Source: Brachypodium distachyon
Lineage: Eukaryota; Streptophyta; Magnoliopsida; Poales; Poaceae
DNA: 64,000 bases
Direction: 5' to 3'
NCBI RefSeq assembly: GCF_000005505.3
Contig: NC_016133.3
Coordinates: forward strand, 56,261,237-56,325,236
The position numbers and the translations under genes are program-made. Numbering within the stretch: position 1 is the first letter of the stretch; each line of letters starts with the position of its first letter. Positions 45,941 through 58,034 of this stretch are shown in pieces. The notes under the pieces are model-generated. The model was not told where the DNA came from. It searched no databases and was given only the letters and a program-made list of their open reading frames with translations.

Positions 45941-48900
45941 ATGGCGGCGCTGGTGGCGACGAGCATGGGGGTGGTGCGGGAGGTGCTGGGGGACTCGGTG
46001 GTGGACGAGGTGGACCAGCCCATCGTCGACTACATCGCCAACGTCCTCGCCGACCAGGACTTCGACTTCGGCCCACCCGACGGCCACGGCATCTTCGACG
46101 CGCTCGGGGAGCTCCTCATCGACGCACGCTGCGTCTACGACACGGAGCACTGCCTCGAGGTAAAACAGAGCCCCTCCGCCGCGATTCCGCTTTGCCCCCC
46201 AATTTGGTTCATCAGCTCTTCGATTTGGCGGTGATGTGTATCCTGACCTGTATGCGTACTCCTCCTTATTTCATTTCTGCAATCGCTTCGCATCGCTATG
46301 AGCCTATTCTAAGCCATCCAGTTTGTGTTCTAGACGCCGAACGCCTGGAAATCTCAGTATACCACCGCTCACATTAACATGACTTGGTTATCATTCAGTT
46401 GTTATAATTGTAGTCTAGCTCGATCACTTCCTGTAATGACTTAGCTGTTAGTAGTAACCGACCTTTGTGACGCCTGCGCCATCCTCCTTTGCCCCCATTA
46501 AAGAATTACTAGAGACGCATGAGGACCATCTGGGTTTAGGAGTGGAAAAATAGAGGAATTTGTTTGATTTGGATTTTGGTTCGTTCAACATGACTCTGAT
46601 GGTTTTTTTTGGTTTCCTTTTTTTATATAGGTTTGCAGTAAGCTTTGTGAGAAATTGGGAAGTCATGGCATCGTTAAACCTAAGCAAGCTGTGCGGAGCC
46701 TTGCTACACCCTTGCGTATGAATGCAGGGATGGAAGAGGAGGTCGCTCCGAAGAAGCAGGAAAATGTATTTGACGCGCCCTTGCTATCCTCACGAGATAA
46801 AGCCAAGATTGAACGGAACAAGAGGAAAGAAGAGAGGCAAAGAGAGGTAAGCTGTTCAATCCTACATTGCCAGATGATGCTGTGCTTGTCTTCAATGAAT
46901 CAATAGTGCTTAGCATGATTTTACCCTTTGATAAAACGGTATGTGCACTTGAAAATGCCTTCCCTCATTAAACGTTGATGTATGTCGTGTTGCTTGTTGC
47001 TGCAGGCCCAGTATCAAATGCATGTTGCTGAAATGGAGGCGCTCAGGGCTGGAATGCCTCCGGTTTATGTAAATCACACTAATGATGGTGGGCCAGTCAT
47101 TAGGGATATCCATATGGAGAATTTCAGTGTTACTGTTGGTGGTCGTGATCTTATTCAAGATGTCACTATAACACTTGCTTTTGGAAGGCACTATGGTGAG
47201 TTAACTCAGATTACTACATACAGTATATCTCAAGTTTCCACCTATTCAGAAGGCTCCCTGGGGGTAGAGATTTTGGATGACAATCATGTCCCAACTGCTC
47301 AGGATGATCCCATCACTTATTCTTTCGAGGGTTAACTCTGGTTTGTAGTAGCAACTCCCTAGAAATAGCCTTAGAACATGGGAGTGCAAATATTAAAAGT
47401 AGCACTGTCAGTAGTGTAGTATTTCTCTGCAATGTATCAATCCCTGTTTTCTTTTTGTTTTTTTGGTTCAACATTTTCATTTACTTAGATGCCCATTTCA
47501 GGTCTTGTTGGAAGAAATGGTACTGGAAAGACTTCTTTTCTGAGAGCTATGGCTCAACATGCAATTGATGGAATTCCTAAGAACTGCCAGATATTGCATG
47601 TTGAGCAAGAGGTCACGGGTGATGACACAACAGCTTTGCAGTGTGTTCTGAATGCCGATGTTGAACGGGTTCAACTTTTGCAAGAAGAAGCCCATCTGGG
47701 TCAACTACAGGTGAATAAACTGTAGAATCAGCTTTCTGCATATTGTTTTTCTTGGAAACTTAACCTTTTTTTTCACTGTTTTGTTGAGTTGCTTACGCTC
47801 TACTAATTTTATACAGAAAGATCTGGAGTATGAGGCAGAGTCCAACCCGGGCGTAGGCAATAGCAAGAGTGGTCTTGACAAAGATGCTATCAGCAAGAGG
47901 CTTGAGGAGATATATAAACGACTTGACTTCATTGATGCAGATGCAGCGGAGGCTCGTGCTGCATCAATTTTGGCGGTATGTTTATTTGTTGAAATTCAGT
48001 TCTCGGTAATTTATTCTTGTTTGTCCCAACCAGTGTAATTCTTACAGTTACATTGAACTGTTCTGATTGAACTCTTTGCAGGGTCTTAGTTTCACTCCAG
48101 AAATGCAGCGCAAAAATACAAAAGCATTTTCTGGTGGATGGCGCATGCGAATAGCACTAGCACGTGCTCTATTCATTGAGCCAGATTTACTGCTACTTGA
48201 CGAGCCAACCGTGAGTGTGGACTATGAGGTTGGTTTTGTGTCTTCTCTTTCTAGTTGCTAACGACGTATCGTTTTGCAGAACCATCTTGATCTCCATGCT
48301 GTGTTATGGCTAGAAACATATCTCCTGAAGTGGCCAAAGACATTCATTGTTGTGTCGCATGCTAGGGAGTTTCTGAATACGGTATGAACACCTAGCATTG
48401 TTATGCAGGAGCATATATTGATATGATTTGCTCAATTTGTAAATAGTATACTTTCATGAGCACACTTCTATTTCCATGTAATAATTGAATGACGAATGTG
48501 CATTTTGTTTCTAGGTTGTCACCGACGTTCTTCATCTGCATGGTAAGAAGCTACATGCTTACAAAGGTGATTACGACACATTTGAGAGGACAAGGGAGGA
48601 ACACCTCAAGAATCAGATGAAAGCCTTTGAAACAAATGAAAAGGCCAGAGGGCACATGCAGGTAGGTTTCTGCTTGTAGTGTGTTTCATTAGCACCCAAA
48701 GTAAATTAATACACCTTTTCAATTTCAAGAAACTGCTTGGTTGTCTCGAAAAAGAGAGAAAAACATTATGCTGATTCTGTAGCAAAATATGAGTTGAAAG
48801 GTGGTCTACGCCAAAAACATAAGAGACCACATGCCTTTTCATGGTTGATATCCCTTTTTGAGCACATAAGCAATGCCCTCATTTGCTCTGTATGCTGTTT

Positions 48901-51395
48901 AGCAGAGAAACTTATATGGCATTTATCATGCCATGTCATCCTCCTACAGTGGAAAATACTATTGTAGGGAAGGATAGTATTGAATAAGTGGATGTGTAAT
49001 TGGTCCGATGGTGGGAGTGCAGTGGTGCCTGGTAACAATAACAGCTATACGGACAGCCGAGGGCCAAACTGATCTAACCTCGAGGGTGAAACCGTGAAAG
49101 CAAGAATGCATTATCTAGGAAATATCCCAATATTCCATGCAGCTAGATCTTTTTGGAAAGATCGAGGATGATGTTTATTATCTATTTTCTATGTAGGCAT
49201 TCATTGACAAGTTCCGGTACAATGCAAAGAGAGCATCACTTGTCCAATCAAGAATCAAGGTACATTTTTCCTCTCTTTCCATGACTTCATCTAAACATCT
49301 TCAGTATTCAAAACATTACTTTTACTGTTGTTTTATTCACTCAACATATGTTTAAGAATTCATAGCTGATAATGTTTGGTCTGAAATGTTGACCGGTGAT
49401 CAATCTGATGTTTGACTTGATTATGTTATCTGCATTATCTCAGGCATTGGAGCGAATGGAACATGTTGATGCAGTTGTCAGTGACCCGGAGTATGTTGAC
49501 TCCTTAAATCTGTTTTATTTTGGTATATTGTCTACTGTTGGCTTACCAATTTCCTGGATAATACTTTGCAGCTATAAATTCGAATTCCCAACCCCAGATG
49601 ACCGCCCTGGACCACCAATCATTAGCTTCAGGTTTCATTTCTGGTCCCTTTGTGGATGCTTGTTCTGCTCTTCCCATGTGAACTTCATGACTTATTTGGT
49701 TTCCTTTTGTATTTACAGTTCTCTTACTTTCTTTTGTTTTTGTAATTCTTTGTAGCTTTTTTCAGTTGAGATTTGAGACCTAGCAGTTGCATATATTCTT
49801 TTTGATATATCTGACATATGTATTTGTCTCACTCGATCTTCACTGTTGAAATGAAATATTATTTCTAATTTGTGCAGTGACGCGTCATTTGGTTATCCTG
49901 GGGGGCCTCTTTTATTTAAGAACTTGAATTTTGGTATTGACCTCGACAGCCGCATAGCAAGTATGATTTCTTTGTTCCCCTCACCTTTTGTTGACTAGAG
50001 AATAATAAATAGCTTTCTGTAGCTGTGGTTTTTATATTTCTCCGGCATTTGATTCAATGTTTCAGTGGTTGGTCCAAATGGTATTGGCAAGTCCACTATA
50101 CTGAAATTAATATCTGGAGATCTGCAACCAACATCGGGAACAGTGTTCCGCTCCCCCAAGGTGCTTTGTCCTTGTAGAGCTACAATATGGATGCTTTTAC
50201 TTACCACTACTATGGAACCATTCCCATATCATTCTTGATTCCCCATGATTGTTCTGCTTTTGAGGGTCGTAATAGCTTTGTAATGAGATGCCTGCATGTG
50301 CATTCTGATGCTTCCCTTGTCAAAGTCTTGTATTATTTGTATCCATGTCATTACGGGGTTAGACAGAAAACTCTGAACCATGATCTTAGGCATGTCTGTA
50401 TGTGCATATGACCTCTACTTGGATAATGCAGCTGCATAATTTTTTCTGCGGAATCCTGTTTGTTGGATTTTTTTCCACTACTTTATTTGTTGATTTTTCC
50501 TGTTGCTTCTGTTACAGGTCCGCATGGCTGTATTCAGTCAACATCATGTTGATGGACTTGATTTAACGGTGAACCCCCTTTTGTACATGATGAGATGTTT
50601 CCCGGTAAGCTGCCCAACTATCATTTGCGGTTAGTTAAGAAGATATATATGCTATATTTGGTATGTAAAACTGTACTATGGTCTTTGCAGGGTGTACCTG
50701 AGCAGAAACTGAGGGCGCATCTGGGTTCCTTCGGTGTTACAGGAAATCTTGCCCTCCAATCTATGTACACTTTATCAGGTAATAACACAACAATGTCCTA
50801 GATGGCTTTTAGCTTGACGATGAATTGCTACAAATTTAAGATTTCCTCGGTTTCGAGAGAGTTATGATACATTTGACCAGGGGTTCATTTACTCGTATAG
50901 TTTTAATTTTCTTGTTCCAAATTAAAGCATCTCCAATTGGCAGGTGGTCAAAAAAGTAGGGTTGCGTTTGCGAAAATCACCTTCAAGAAGCCACACATTA
51001 TTCTTCTTGACGAGCCTTCTAACCATCTTGTAAGTTAATCAAGCAAGGACGGGCAACCACTGGGAACAGGGGCAATTCCTGACTTGGTGAATTTGTGTCT
51101 GTTGCAGGATCTTGACGCGGTGGAGGCTCTCATCCAGGGTTTACTCATATTCCAGGGTGGAGTGCTGATGGTAAAAAACACATTGCCTGCCTCCAGGATG
51201 GATACATGTGTTATTTTCCGTGTTCAGGACTCAGGTAGCATCATCCTAACAAAAAAATGGTACTCTTTATTGCAGGTGAGTCACGACGAGCATCTGATTA
51301 CGGGAAGCGTCGACGAGCTTTGGGCAGTGACGGATGGCAAGGTTGCTCCGTTCTCAGGCACGTTCAAGGACTACAAGAAGATGCTCACGAAGTAG
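45941..51395 (+). CDS. ABCF3: ABC transporter F family member 3 (GCN20-type ATPase, 720 aa)
   Basis: Eighteen exons join in frame: 45941-46159, 46631-46846, 47006-47195, 47502-47710, 47817-47975, 48082-48210, 48280-48381, 48515-48661, 49197-49259, 49444-49490, 49572-49631, 49878-49960, 50066-50160, 50518-50604, 50691-50778, 50944-51029, 51108-51170, 51276-51395. Soluble protein with two ABC domains and no membrane span. Domain 1: Walker A 'GRNGTGKT' (about 212-219), signature 'FSGGW' (347), Walker B/D-loop '[12 protein letters not shown]' (about 367-378). Domain 2: Walker A 'GPNGIGKST' (544-552), 'LSGGQ' (630-634), '[11 protein letters not shown]', 'SHDEHL'. The N-terminal about 190 residues are the GCN1-binding type extension. 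Known role: GCN20 homologues act with GCN1 on ribosomes in GCN2/eIF2alpha signalling; in Arabidopsis ABCF3 also affects stomatal defence. Length fits plant ABCF3 (about 715 aa). All motifs are intact. Confidence 0.95.
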
Positions 51396-52151
51396 ACGTG
51401 GGGAAAATGCGTGCCAGGCACAAACTTGGAACCTAGAGCGATAAACACACATACAGAGACCAAGAGCTATATATATGTACACTACTGTACTCTCTGTGTA
51501 GCGTGAAAAACAGATGTAACCATGGTCACCACATGCTTGTCACCTTTTATGCTTTGAGCCGAAAAGATGTTACTGCAAAAGTTTTGTCTGTTCCAACCTG
51601 ACGTATTACATCGAGCTGATTTTTTGGACAAAGCTTTGGTAGTGGTAATTTTTTCAATCGCAGAAAGTTACAGAAAAAAACATCAAGTATGCAGTTTTGA
51701 CACATGTATGGTGTAGAACTGCTCCCCATGCAGCATAAAGTTAGCTTCTCTATCAGTTATCACAATGTTTTATGCTTGGTGCTTATTGATTTCCCAACAT
51801 TGCTACGATCCGTCAGTTGCGTATATGCTCTGTTGTTATTTGTGCTTGCTTGATGAATGTCTACGCCAGGCTGAGGAAGCTCGTAGTGCGGCCGCAAAAC
51901 GTAGGCACGGTCGGATTCATCCCACCATGATTCGGAAACGAATTAATGCAACAATGATTCGCAAACGAATTAATCCGTCTCCGACACGAAATCCTTCAGC
52001 GATCTGCTGCCGATCTGACCTATATATATATGACCGAACACACGCACGCCGAAGTAATTAAGTTGACAGGTACAGCCCCCAAGCCTGGCAACATAACCAA
52101 ACTAGCTAGCGAAGCAAAACATATACGTACTCTATCGTTCGATCGATCGAC
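51396..52151. other. ABCF3 3' flank and promoter of the plus-strand NHL-like copy
   Basis: No gene is supported. The first part is the ABCF3 3' UTR. A TATA-like 'ctatatatatatga' at about 52019-52032 lies about 120 bases before the ATG at 52152. A short tandem 'cgaattaatgcaacaatgat' / 'cgaattaatccgtc' repeat occurs near 51940-51990. Confidence 0.45.
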
Positions 52152-52866
52152 ATGGCCGGCATCGAACACGGGCCATCCTCGTTGTCGTCGTCGGCTCGGT
52201 TCCGTCGCCAGGTCCTCGACGAGGAGCGGAAGGAGCGACGGGATTGGTGGTGCGCTCTCTGCATCTCGGTGCTGGCCGTGGCGGGGATGGCCGCGTTGGC
52301 CGCCGTCTTATGGATGTGGGATCACTCGGATTGGGACCCGCACTACTCCGTCGCCATCGACTCCGCCTCCGGCATCGAATTAGGCTTCTTATCCCCAATC
52401 CCAGCCGCCGCCGCAGCTCCCACGCCCTCGCCTTCGACGGCGAACCACACGGACAGTAGTAGTAGTGCCGTGGCCGTCGTGGACCCGGAGTTCAGGCTCA
52501 CGTTCGGCGTTGCCTCCCGGAACCTGGTGTCCCGCGCGTGCGTGGAGCGCGGCACGTACGCGGAGGTGTTCTCCTCCCGGGGCGGCGAAGGCGAAATGCT
52601 CGCGGCCAGCGCGCCCACGACGCGGCGGCTCTGCGCCGGCCCCGAGGAAGGCCAGGGAGCTCCTGCGGCCGGCCGTGGTGGCGCGGGGGAGCCGGACGCG
52701 CGTGCCGCGAGGAGGAGGGGAAGATAAGGTGTTCGAGGTCAGGCTCCGCGTCCCGGAGTGCGGCTTGCGGTGCTGTAGCGAGTCCGTCTGGGTGTGCCGC
52801 GGCGTCGTCGCCGGAGATGGCCGGCAGCGGGACTGCGTTTATGTCACGACTTTGTACGGAGTATGA
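52152..52866 (+). pseudogene. Frame-disrupted NHL-like membrane protein gene
   Basis: An ATG at 52152 opens a protein with a basic N-terminus, a membrane span (about residues 33-55, 'ALCISVLAVAGMAALAAVLW'), then 'YSVAIDSASGIEL', 'DPEFRLTFGV' and 'RRLCAGP', the family motif order. After about 52650 this frame turns into an Arg/Gly/Ala-rich shadow and stops at 52727, while a different frame (stop at 52866) reads 'LRPAVVARGSRTRVP' and 'DKVFEVRLRVPECG', matching the C-terminal family pattern ('ARGAGVRLPG', 'FDVTLRS'). About 15 residues seen in the paralogues between these motifs are also missing. It could be a pseudogene, a recently altered functional gene using the first frame (191 aa), or a base error in the assembly. 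Confidence 0.65.
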
Positions 52867-53515
52867 GTAGATGTGTTTACGTGTGACATCGACCGAGACT
52901 TTTGGCTTTGCTCACGTGCATCCATACATGCACGATCTCATGCATTTCATTACAAGGACGAATTTTCGATGCTAGCTAGTTGGGTGACACTCATTTTCTT
53001 CAGGAAACAGAAAGGTGGTGACATTCAGGTGTGTGACATGCTTGGTCAGAATCGAGAGAAATAATATGCAAGCAGAATTCAATAGAGAGATTCAATTTTG
53101 CCTTTGTGTTATTTTCCATGCATGTCTAAATTATGTTATTCTTTTCTCTAGAGATATTTGTTTTCCCGGATATTCTATAGTTGCCTTCTTTTTCCTTGTT
53201 TTAGCTTCGATATTCACCTTATTCTTGTCGGTTTTGATGAGGAGAAGTCGTCTGTTTTTTAGTCAGAGATAAGTCGATGTGTTTGTCTGTGGTCTTAATC
53301 CAATGGTCGTATGTGGAAAAGAGAAATTGGAGAGCTGACATCCATATCTTAATCCAACGATTCTAATGTATTAATTGATATTTAAAGTTTTTGTTTAAAA
53401 ATTAGGCGACTGACATATAGGCATCCTATTGTTATACCACACTTTTGCATAGATTCAATTTTGCTTTTGCAAGTGCTGTTGCGGAGAGTAAAACCTTTAT
53501 ACATGTACTATGTAC

Positions 53516-53632
53516 TACTCTCTACATCCCATACTAAGTGACTCAAATTTGTTTAAATATGGATGTATGTATGACTAAAAAGCGTCTAATTACATGTAAT
53601 AGAAAGTTACTTGATATGGGACGGAGGGAGTA
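53516..53632. mobile_element. Stowaway MITE
   Basis: A TA-flanked element with a slightly worn left end 'ctctctacatcccatactaa' and an intact right end 'gatatgggacggagggag'. The core ('atggatgtatgtatgacta', 'gcgtctaattacatgtaata') is the reverse complement of the copies at 1830 and 13464. Confidence 0.9.
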
Positions 53633-54984
53633 TAAACTAAAGAGAGTAAAAAAGCAACTATGTACATTTTGATCACATTCATCATCTCTAAAAAAATATT
53701 GCGAAGTTGGTCACAAAGTTGGCATGCAGGCCGGGTGATGCAACTATGTTCACTTTGTAAAGCCGTGCGTGGTTCCCGACCGAACCGTGGTAACGTGGCT
53801 AGCTAGCTAATGTGCACGCCGTTAGTTGAGGCACGTACGTGCTTGTCACAAAAAAAATTCACAAAAAATAAACCCGCTTTCTCTCGCCCAATTAGCATAC
53901 GCAGCGCAAGCTTACTTCAAAATCTCCAAGCTCCAAGGGCAGGCATATAGTACTCCATATAGCTACACGTACGCGTCATCTTAAGATGGCATCTGCGGGT
54001 CGCTAGGTGCATCGATCAGATCAATTGAAGTTGAGGATCGATCAGCTTTACTCGCCTAACGAAGATGAGAGGGCAGGGCACGTGGTACCATGTCTCACCA
54101 AACCCACCGCGCGGCGAAGGCCCGCCGGGGCGGGGCATGGGTAGCTGCAGCGTCAAACCCAACCCCGATCATATCGATCCATGAATCGAAATCGTGACAT
54201 GCACGCCGGCCTCATGCCTAAATTGCACCGACTCCTGACTGACAAGATCGAATGGTTTTGGTAAGGGAGAGCAGTCTAGCCAACAGCAGACAGCAATACA
54301 CCCTTTGAACAAAAGGAAGATGGGAGTGCGCATGTCTTGTCTAATCGGAATGTAAAGCACAGTTCATCGACCGTAAACTAAATCTATCTTCACTTGACAT
54401 ATGAACTCGATCTTCTTGTGGTTGTTTGAGAGGACGGAATGAATGTACTACTACCATACAAATCCACATAAGTTCTCAGAAAAGAAAAAAAGAATGCAGC
54501 CATCTCCACTCTCCAGTCTCTCCCAAGCCACCCATCGCGTCCATCGTCTGATTCACGATCTGAGTGTTGCTGGCCCTATGATCTTCCCTCGACTGCTCGC
54601 CTGGGCTGGTTGGTTTGTCTTGGCAGTTGGCAGGCTGCAAACTACTCCCTGAAATCATGGTAACAAGATGGGTGCATCTCCATCATCTACGGACACAATC
54701 AACCAACGAACCACTGATGTTTGTGATTAACGAAAGAGAACTCCCACATTACACAGAAACACTTCTCACAAAAAAAAAACATTACACAGAAACACATGTC
54801 ACGATCAATGAACGACGGCAACAAGCAGGAACCGCCCGATCCGCATCCGACGGTATACAAACCCCACATCGGGAGAGAAGTAATTCTCACCGTCTTCTTC
54901 CACTCGACAGCGCCCGCGATCAGGAACAGAACACGCGAACTGTTCCTCGCTTCCACTTCACTCAAACGGCTCTAAAATTCCCTC

Positions 54985-54993
54985 CTATAAACC
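54985..54993 (+). promoter_or_regulatory. TATA-like box of the GH28 gene
   Basis: 'ctataaacc' in an AT-poor leader, about 45 bases before the upstream ORF and 165 before the main ATG. Placement fits a core promoter; no transcript data were available. Confidence 0.45.
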
Positions 54994-55029
54994 CCAAGCA
55001 GAGAAGCACCAACCCTTCCCCTCCATCCC

Positions 55030-55116
55030 ATGGCGAGGCCCCCACCCTGTCTCGGCCCTCGCCTGCGCCCCGCCTCCGCGGAATCAGCGCTCGCCGCGTC
55101 CCGCAACTCCGCCTGA
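55030..55116 (+). promoter_or_regulatory. Upstream ORF (28 codons) in the GH28 leader
   Basis: An ATG in good context ('cccatggcg') opens a 28-residue ORF ('MARPPPCLGPRLR...') ending with TGA at 55114-55116, 41 bases before the main ATG, in a different frame. If the leader includes it, it would lower translation of the main ORF. Confidence 0.45.
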
Positions 55117-55157
55117 CACGCGCCCGTGCCCTAGATCGGGAGATCTCCTCCCGCCTC

Positions 55158-58034
55158 ATGGTGGAGACATCAGGCGGGAGGTGGAGCCGGCTCCACCTCC
55201 TCCACGGCCAGCGGCGGGGCGTGGCCGCCTTCCTCGCGGCCAACAAGACCCTGCTCGCCGCCGTCTGGGTCGCTGGCTTCACGCTCGTGTTCCTGTGGCA
55301 GAGCACCTCGGTGTTGGTCCGAGGCGGCGCTGGCCTCGGTCTCCGCTCGGCGTCGTGGCGCCCGCCGCCGCGGCTGCGCCCGGGGGCGTACAACCTGACG
55401 GACTTTGGCGGCGTTGGGGACGGGCGGACGCTGAACACCCAGGCGTTCGAGCGCGCCGTGGAGGCCATCGCGGCGCTCGCGGACCGTGGCGGAGGGCAGC
55501 TCAATGTGCCTCCCGGCCGGTGGCTCACGGCGCCCTTCAACCTCACCAGCCACATGACGCTGTTCCTTGCCGAGGGCGCAGAAATCCTTGGCATTACGGT
55601 GAGATAACCTGCTCCTTTCTGTATAACTGCAGTGATGGGTCGATTTGGAGTGGACGTCATATTTTCAATAGTGGAGTGCATCTTGGGTGCCTAACATTCT
55701 GTATAACTTGCTCCTTTTCTGTATACTAGTACTAGTTGAATAAAATTGCTTCGGCTTGTTGGCTCGATGAATAAAGAGGTCAATGATCAAAGCATAAGAA
55801 ATTAGAATTGTTGTTGCCTGATGCATTGCTGGGACCAAAGACTGAAGTGATTTTAGTGCGTTGAGCTTCTTTTTCCATTTTGGAGAAGGGTGGGTGATTG
55901 CACAAACTAGTTATTACTTATCTTTTTAATTCCAACTTTGGTACTCCCTCCGAGCCGGAGGGAGTAGTGTTTTTTTTTATTTGGCTTGGCGAAACATTGC
56001 TGATATCAGTTAGCTGTGTTTATCTCTGACTCTAGCATGGTACCGTGCACAGATTTCAGATAATCGAGGGTTCTGATATTTTTCTGGACAGGATGAGAAG
56101 TATTGGACACTGATGCCAGCACTACCATCTTATGGATATGGAAGGGAGCGCAAAGGACCTCGCTATGGGAGTCTAATTCATGGACAGAATTTGAAAGATG
56201 TAGTAATTACAGGTTCACCTTTTTATCAGAATAAGCTATCAATATCAGCTTATCAGGCTGTGTAGTATAGAGCACTTTGTCATAGATTTGTTGATTAACT
56301 ATGAGGCAATGTCAGTAACAGAAGTGCATATTAAGCAATCTAGTGATATTAACCCAGCACCAGCATGCCTGACTGTTTGAATAACATAGAGTAATTGCTA
56401 GACCAGTTTGGATCCCCCAGTCTGAATGTACTTGATCTCTGTATGCATATTGGAAATCCCACTCATTTGTTAAAATTAGAACATTCTATCTACAGCTTGA
56501 ATTGTATATTTACTGATCTTTGAATGCATACATAATAAATAGGTGAGTTAATTGAAACAGCAACACCTGCCTTTTGGTGGTTTCAGCATGGTTCTCCATT
56601 CTGTACTAAATTATTAGTAACATAATACTGATGTTATTTTTCTATAACTGCCTCGTTGGATGATATTTAAGTTTCACGACCTTCCGTCTTTTCACTCTTC
56701 TACATAGGATACAATGGTAGCATAAATGGCCAGGGTGAAGTTTGGTGGTTGAAGCATCGCAGAAGAATGCTGAAGAATACAAGACCTCCACTTGTGCAAC
56801 TGATGTGGTCCAGTGACATTATTGTTACGAACATAACATTGCGGAATTCACCTTTCTGGCACTTCCACCCATATGATTGCACGAATGTAACTGTTTCTAA
56901 TGTCACAATCTTAGCTCCTGTTTCTGGTGCTCCAAACACAGATGGCATAGATCCAGGTATTCATCCTGCACTTGTGTTTAATGGCTTCCAGTACATCCTG
57001 TGTTTTTCTCCAACATTTGGGTGTTATGTTACATCAAACACCAACATAATGGCATGTTGGATTAGCTCTCAATGATGTATACCATGTTGGATTAGCTCTG
57101 AAGTTAATGAGAAGTGTTGCTGACCCGAAAGCGTTTTTGATATCTTCATGTTGACATATAGTTATTTGCATTATGCAGATTCTTGTCAGGATGTCCTAAT
57201 TGAGAATTGCTACATATCTGTTGGCGATGATGCAATAGCTGTAAAGAGTGGATGGGATCAGTATGGGATTGCATATGGACGTCCATCTTCTAACATTTTA
57301 ATACGCAATGTGGCAGTCCGTTCTTTAGTGAGGTATACATTGTTTTGTCAACACTATTTGTTTGCATCAATTTTTCTTTCAAGTCCAGTAGGCTCAAGAG
57401 AAAGCAGTACGAGGAAAAGGTTTTGACCAGGATGAGCTTTCACATTCTTTTACATAGTATGTGGAGTATTAATGCGAGCCTTACACTATTTGTCTTGCAC
57501 ATGTGCAGTGCTGGAATCTCAATCGGCAGTGAGATGTCTGGGGGAGTTGCAAATGTTACGGTGGAGAATGTACGCATCTGGGATTCAAGGCGAGGTGTGA
57601 GAATAAAAACTGCCACAGGACGAGGGGGCTACATCCGCAACATCTCGTACCGCAACATAACCTTTGACAATGTCCGTGCTGGAATTGTGATAAAGGTTGA
57701 CTACAACGAGCACGCTGATGATGGGTATGACAGGAATGCCTTCCCAGACATCACGGGCATATCATTCAAAGAAATACATGGGTGGGGTGTGCGTGTTCCT
57801 GTCCGCGCTCATGGCAGCAATATTATTCCCATCAAGGATGTCACCTTTCAGGACATGTCAGTAGGCATCAGCTACAAGAAGAAGCATATTTTCCAATGCT
57901 CCTATATCGAGGGGCGTGTAATAGGATCAGTGTTTCCGAAACCATGTGAGAATTTGGACGTCTACGATGAGCAATGGCAGCTTGTGAAGCGTGCGGCAAT
58001 TCTGAACAGCACTGAAGTTGATTATGATATATGA
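55158..58034 (+). CDS. Membrane-anchored polygalacturonase-like protein, GH28 (496 aa)
   Basis: Five exons join in frame: 55158-55598, 56092-56212, 56708-56956, 57179-57332, 57509-58034. The N-terminus (1-30) is basic, followed by one hydrophobic span (31-49, 'LLAAVWVAGFTLVFLW'), so it is probably a type II Golgi or plasma-membrane protein rather than a cleaved secreted enzyme. The GH28 beta-helix begins at 'YNLTDFGGVGDGRTLNTQAF' (about 78). Catalytic-site motifs: 'NTDG' (264-267) and 'GDDAIAVKSG' (286-295) are present, as is 'RIKT' (353-356). At the usual GHG position the sequence is 'IGSEMSGG' (327-334), so the conserved His is absent; I recall the same change in the plant 'probable polygalacturonase' clade. 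Pectin-related activity is therefore uncertain. Several N-glycosylation sequons support a luminal or external domain. Confidence 0.92.
55942..55966. mobile_element. Collapsed Stowaway remnant (two termini only)
   Basis: 'tactccctccgagc' is followed at once by 'cggagggagta': both MITE ends with TA flanks but almost no interior, inside intron 1 of the GH28 gene. It looks like an internal deletion or hairpin-mediated loss of the element core. Confidence 0.75.

Larger units (their letters stand above)
52867..55157. other. Intergenic region and promoter of the GH28 gene
   Basis: Contains a Stowaway MITE (53516-53632). 53640-54470 shows no gene. 54985-54993 has a TATA-like 'ctataaacc', and a short upstream ORF follows at 55030-55116. 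Long ORFs here continue into exon 1 but have no family resemblance before 55158. Confidence 0.45.

Noticed and set aside
54615..55157. N-terminal extension of the GH28 ORF by 181 codons
   Set aside because: The upstream part reads through promoter and leader sequence, has no GH28 or signal features, and the ATG at 55158 directly starts the anchor region.
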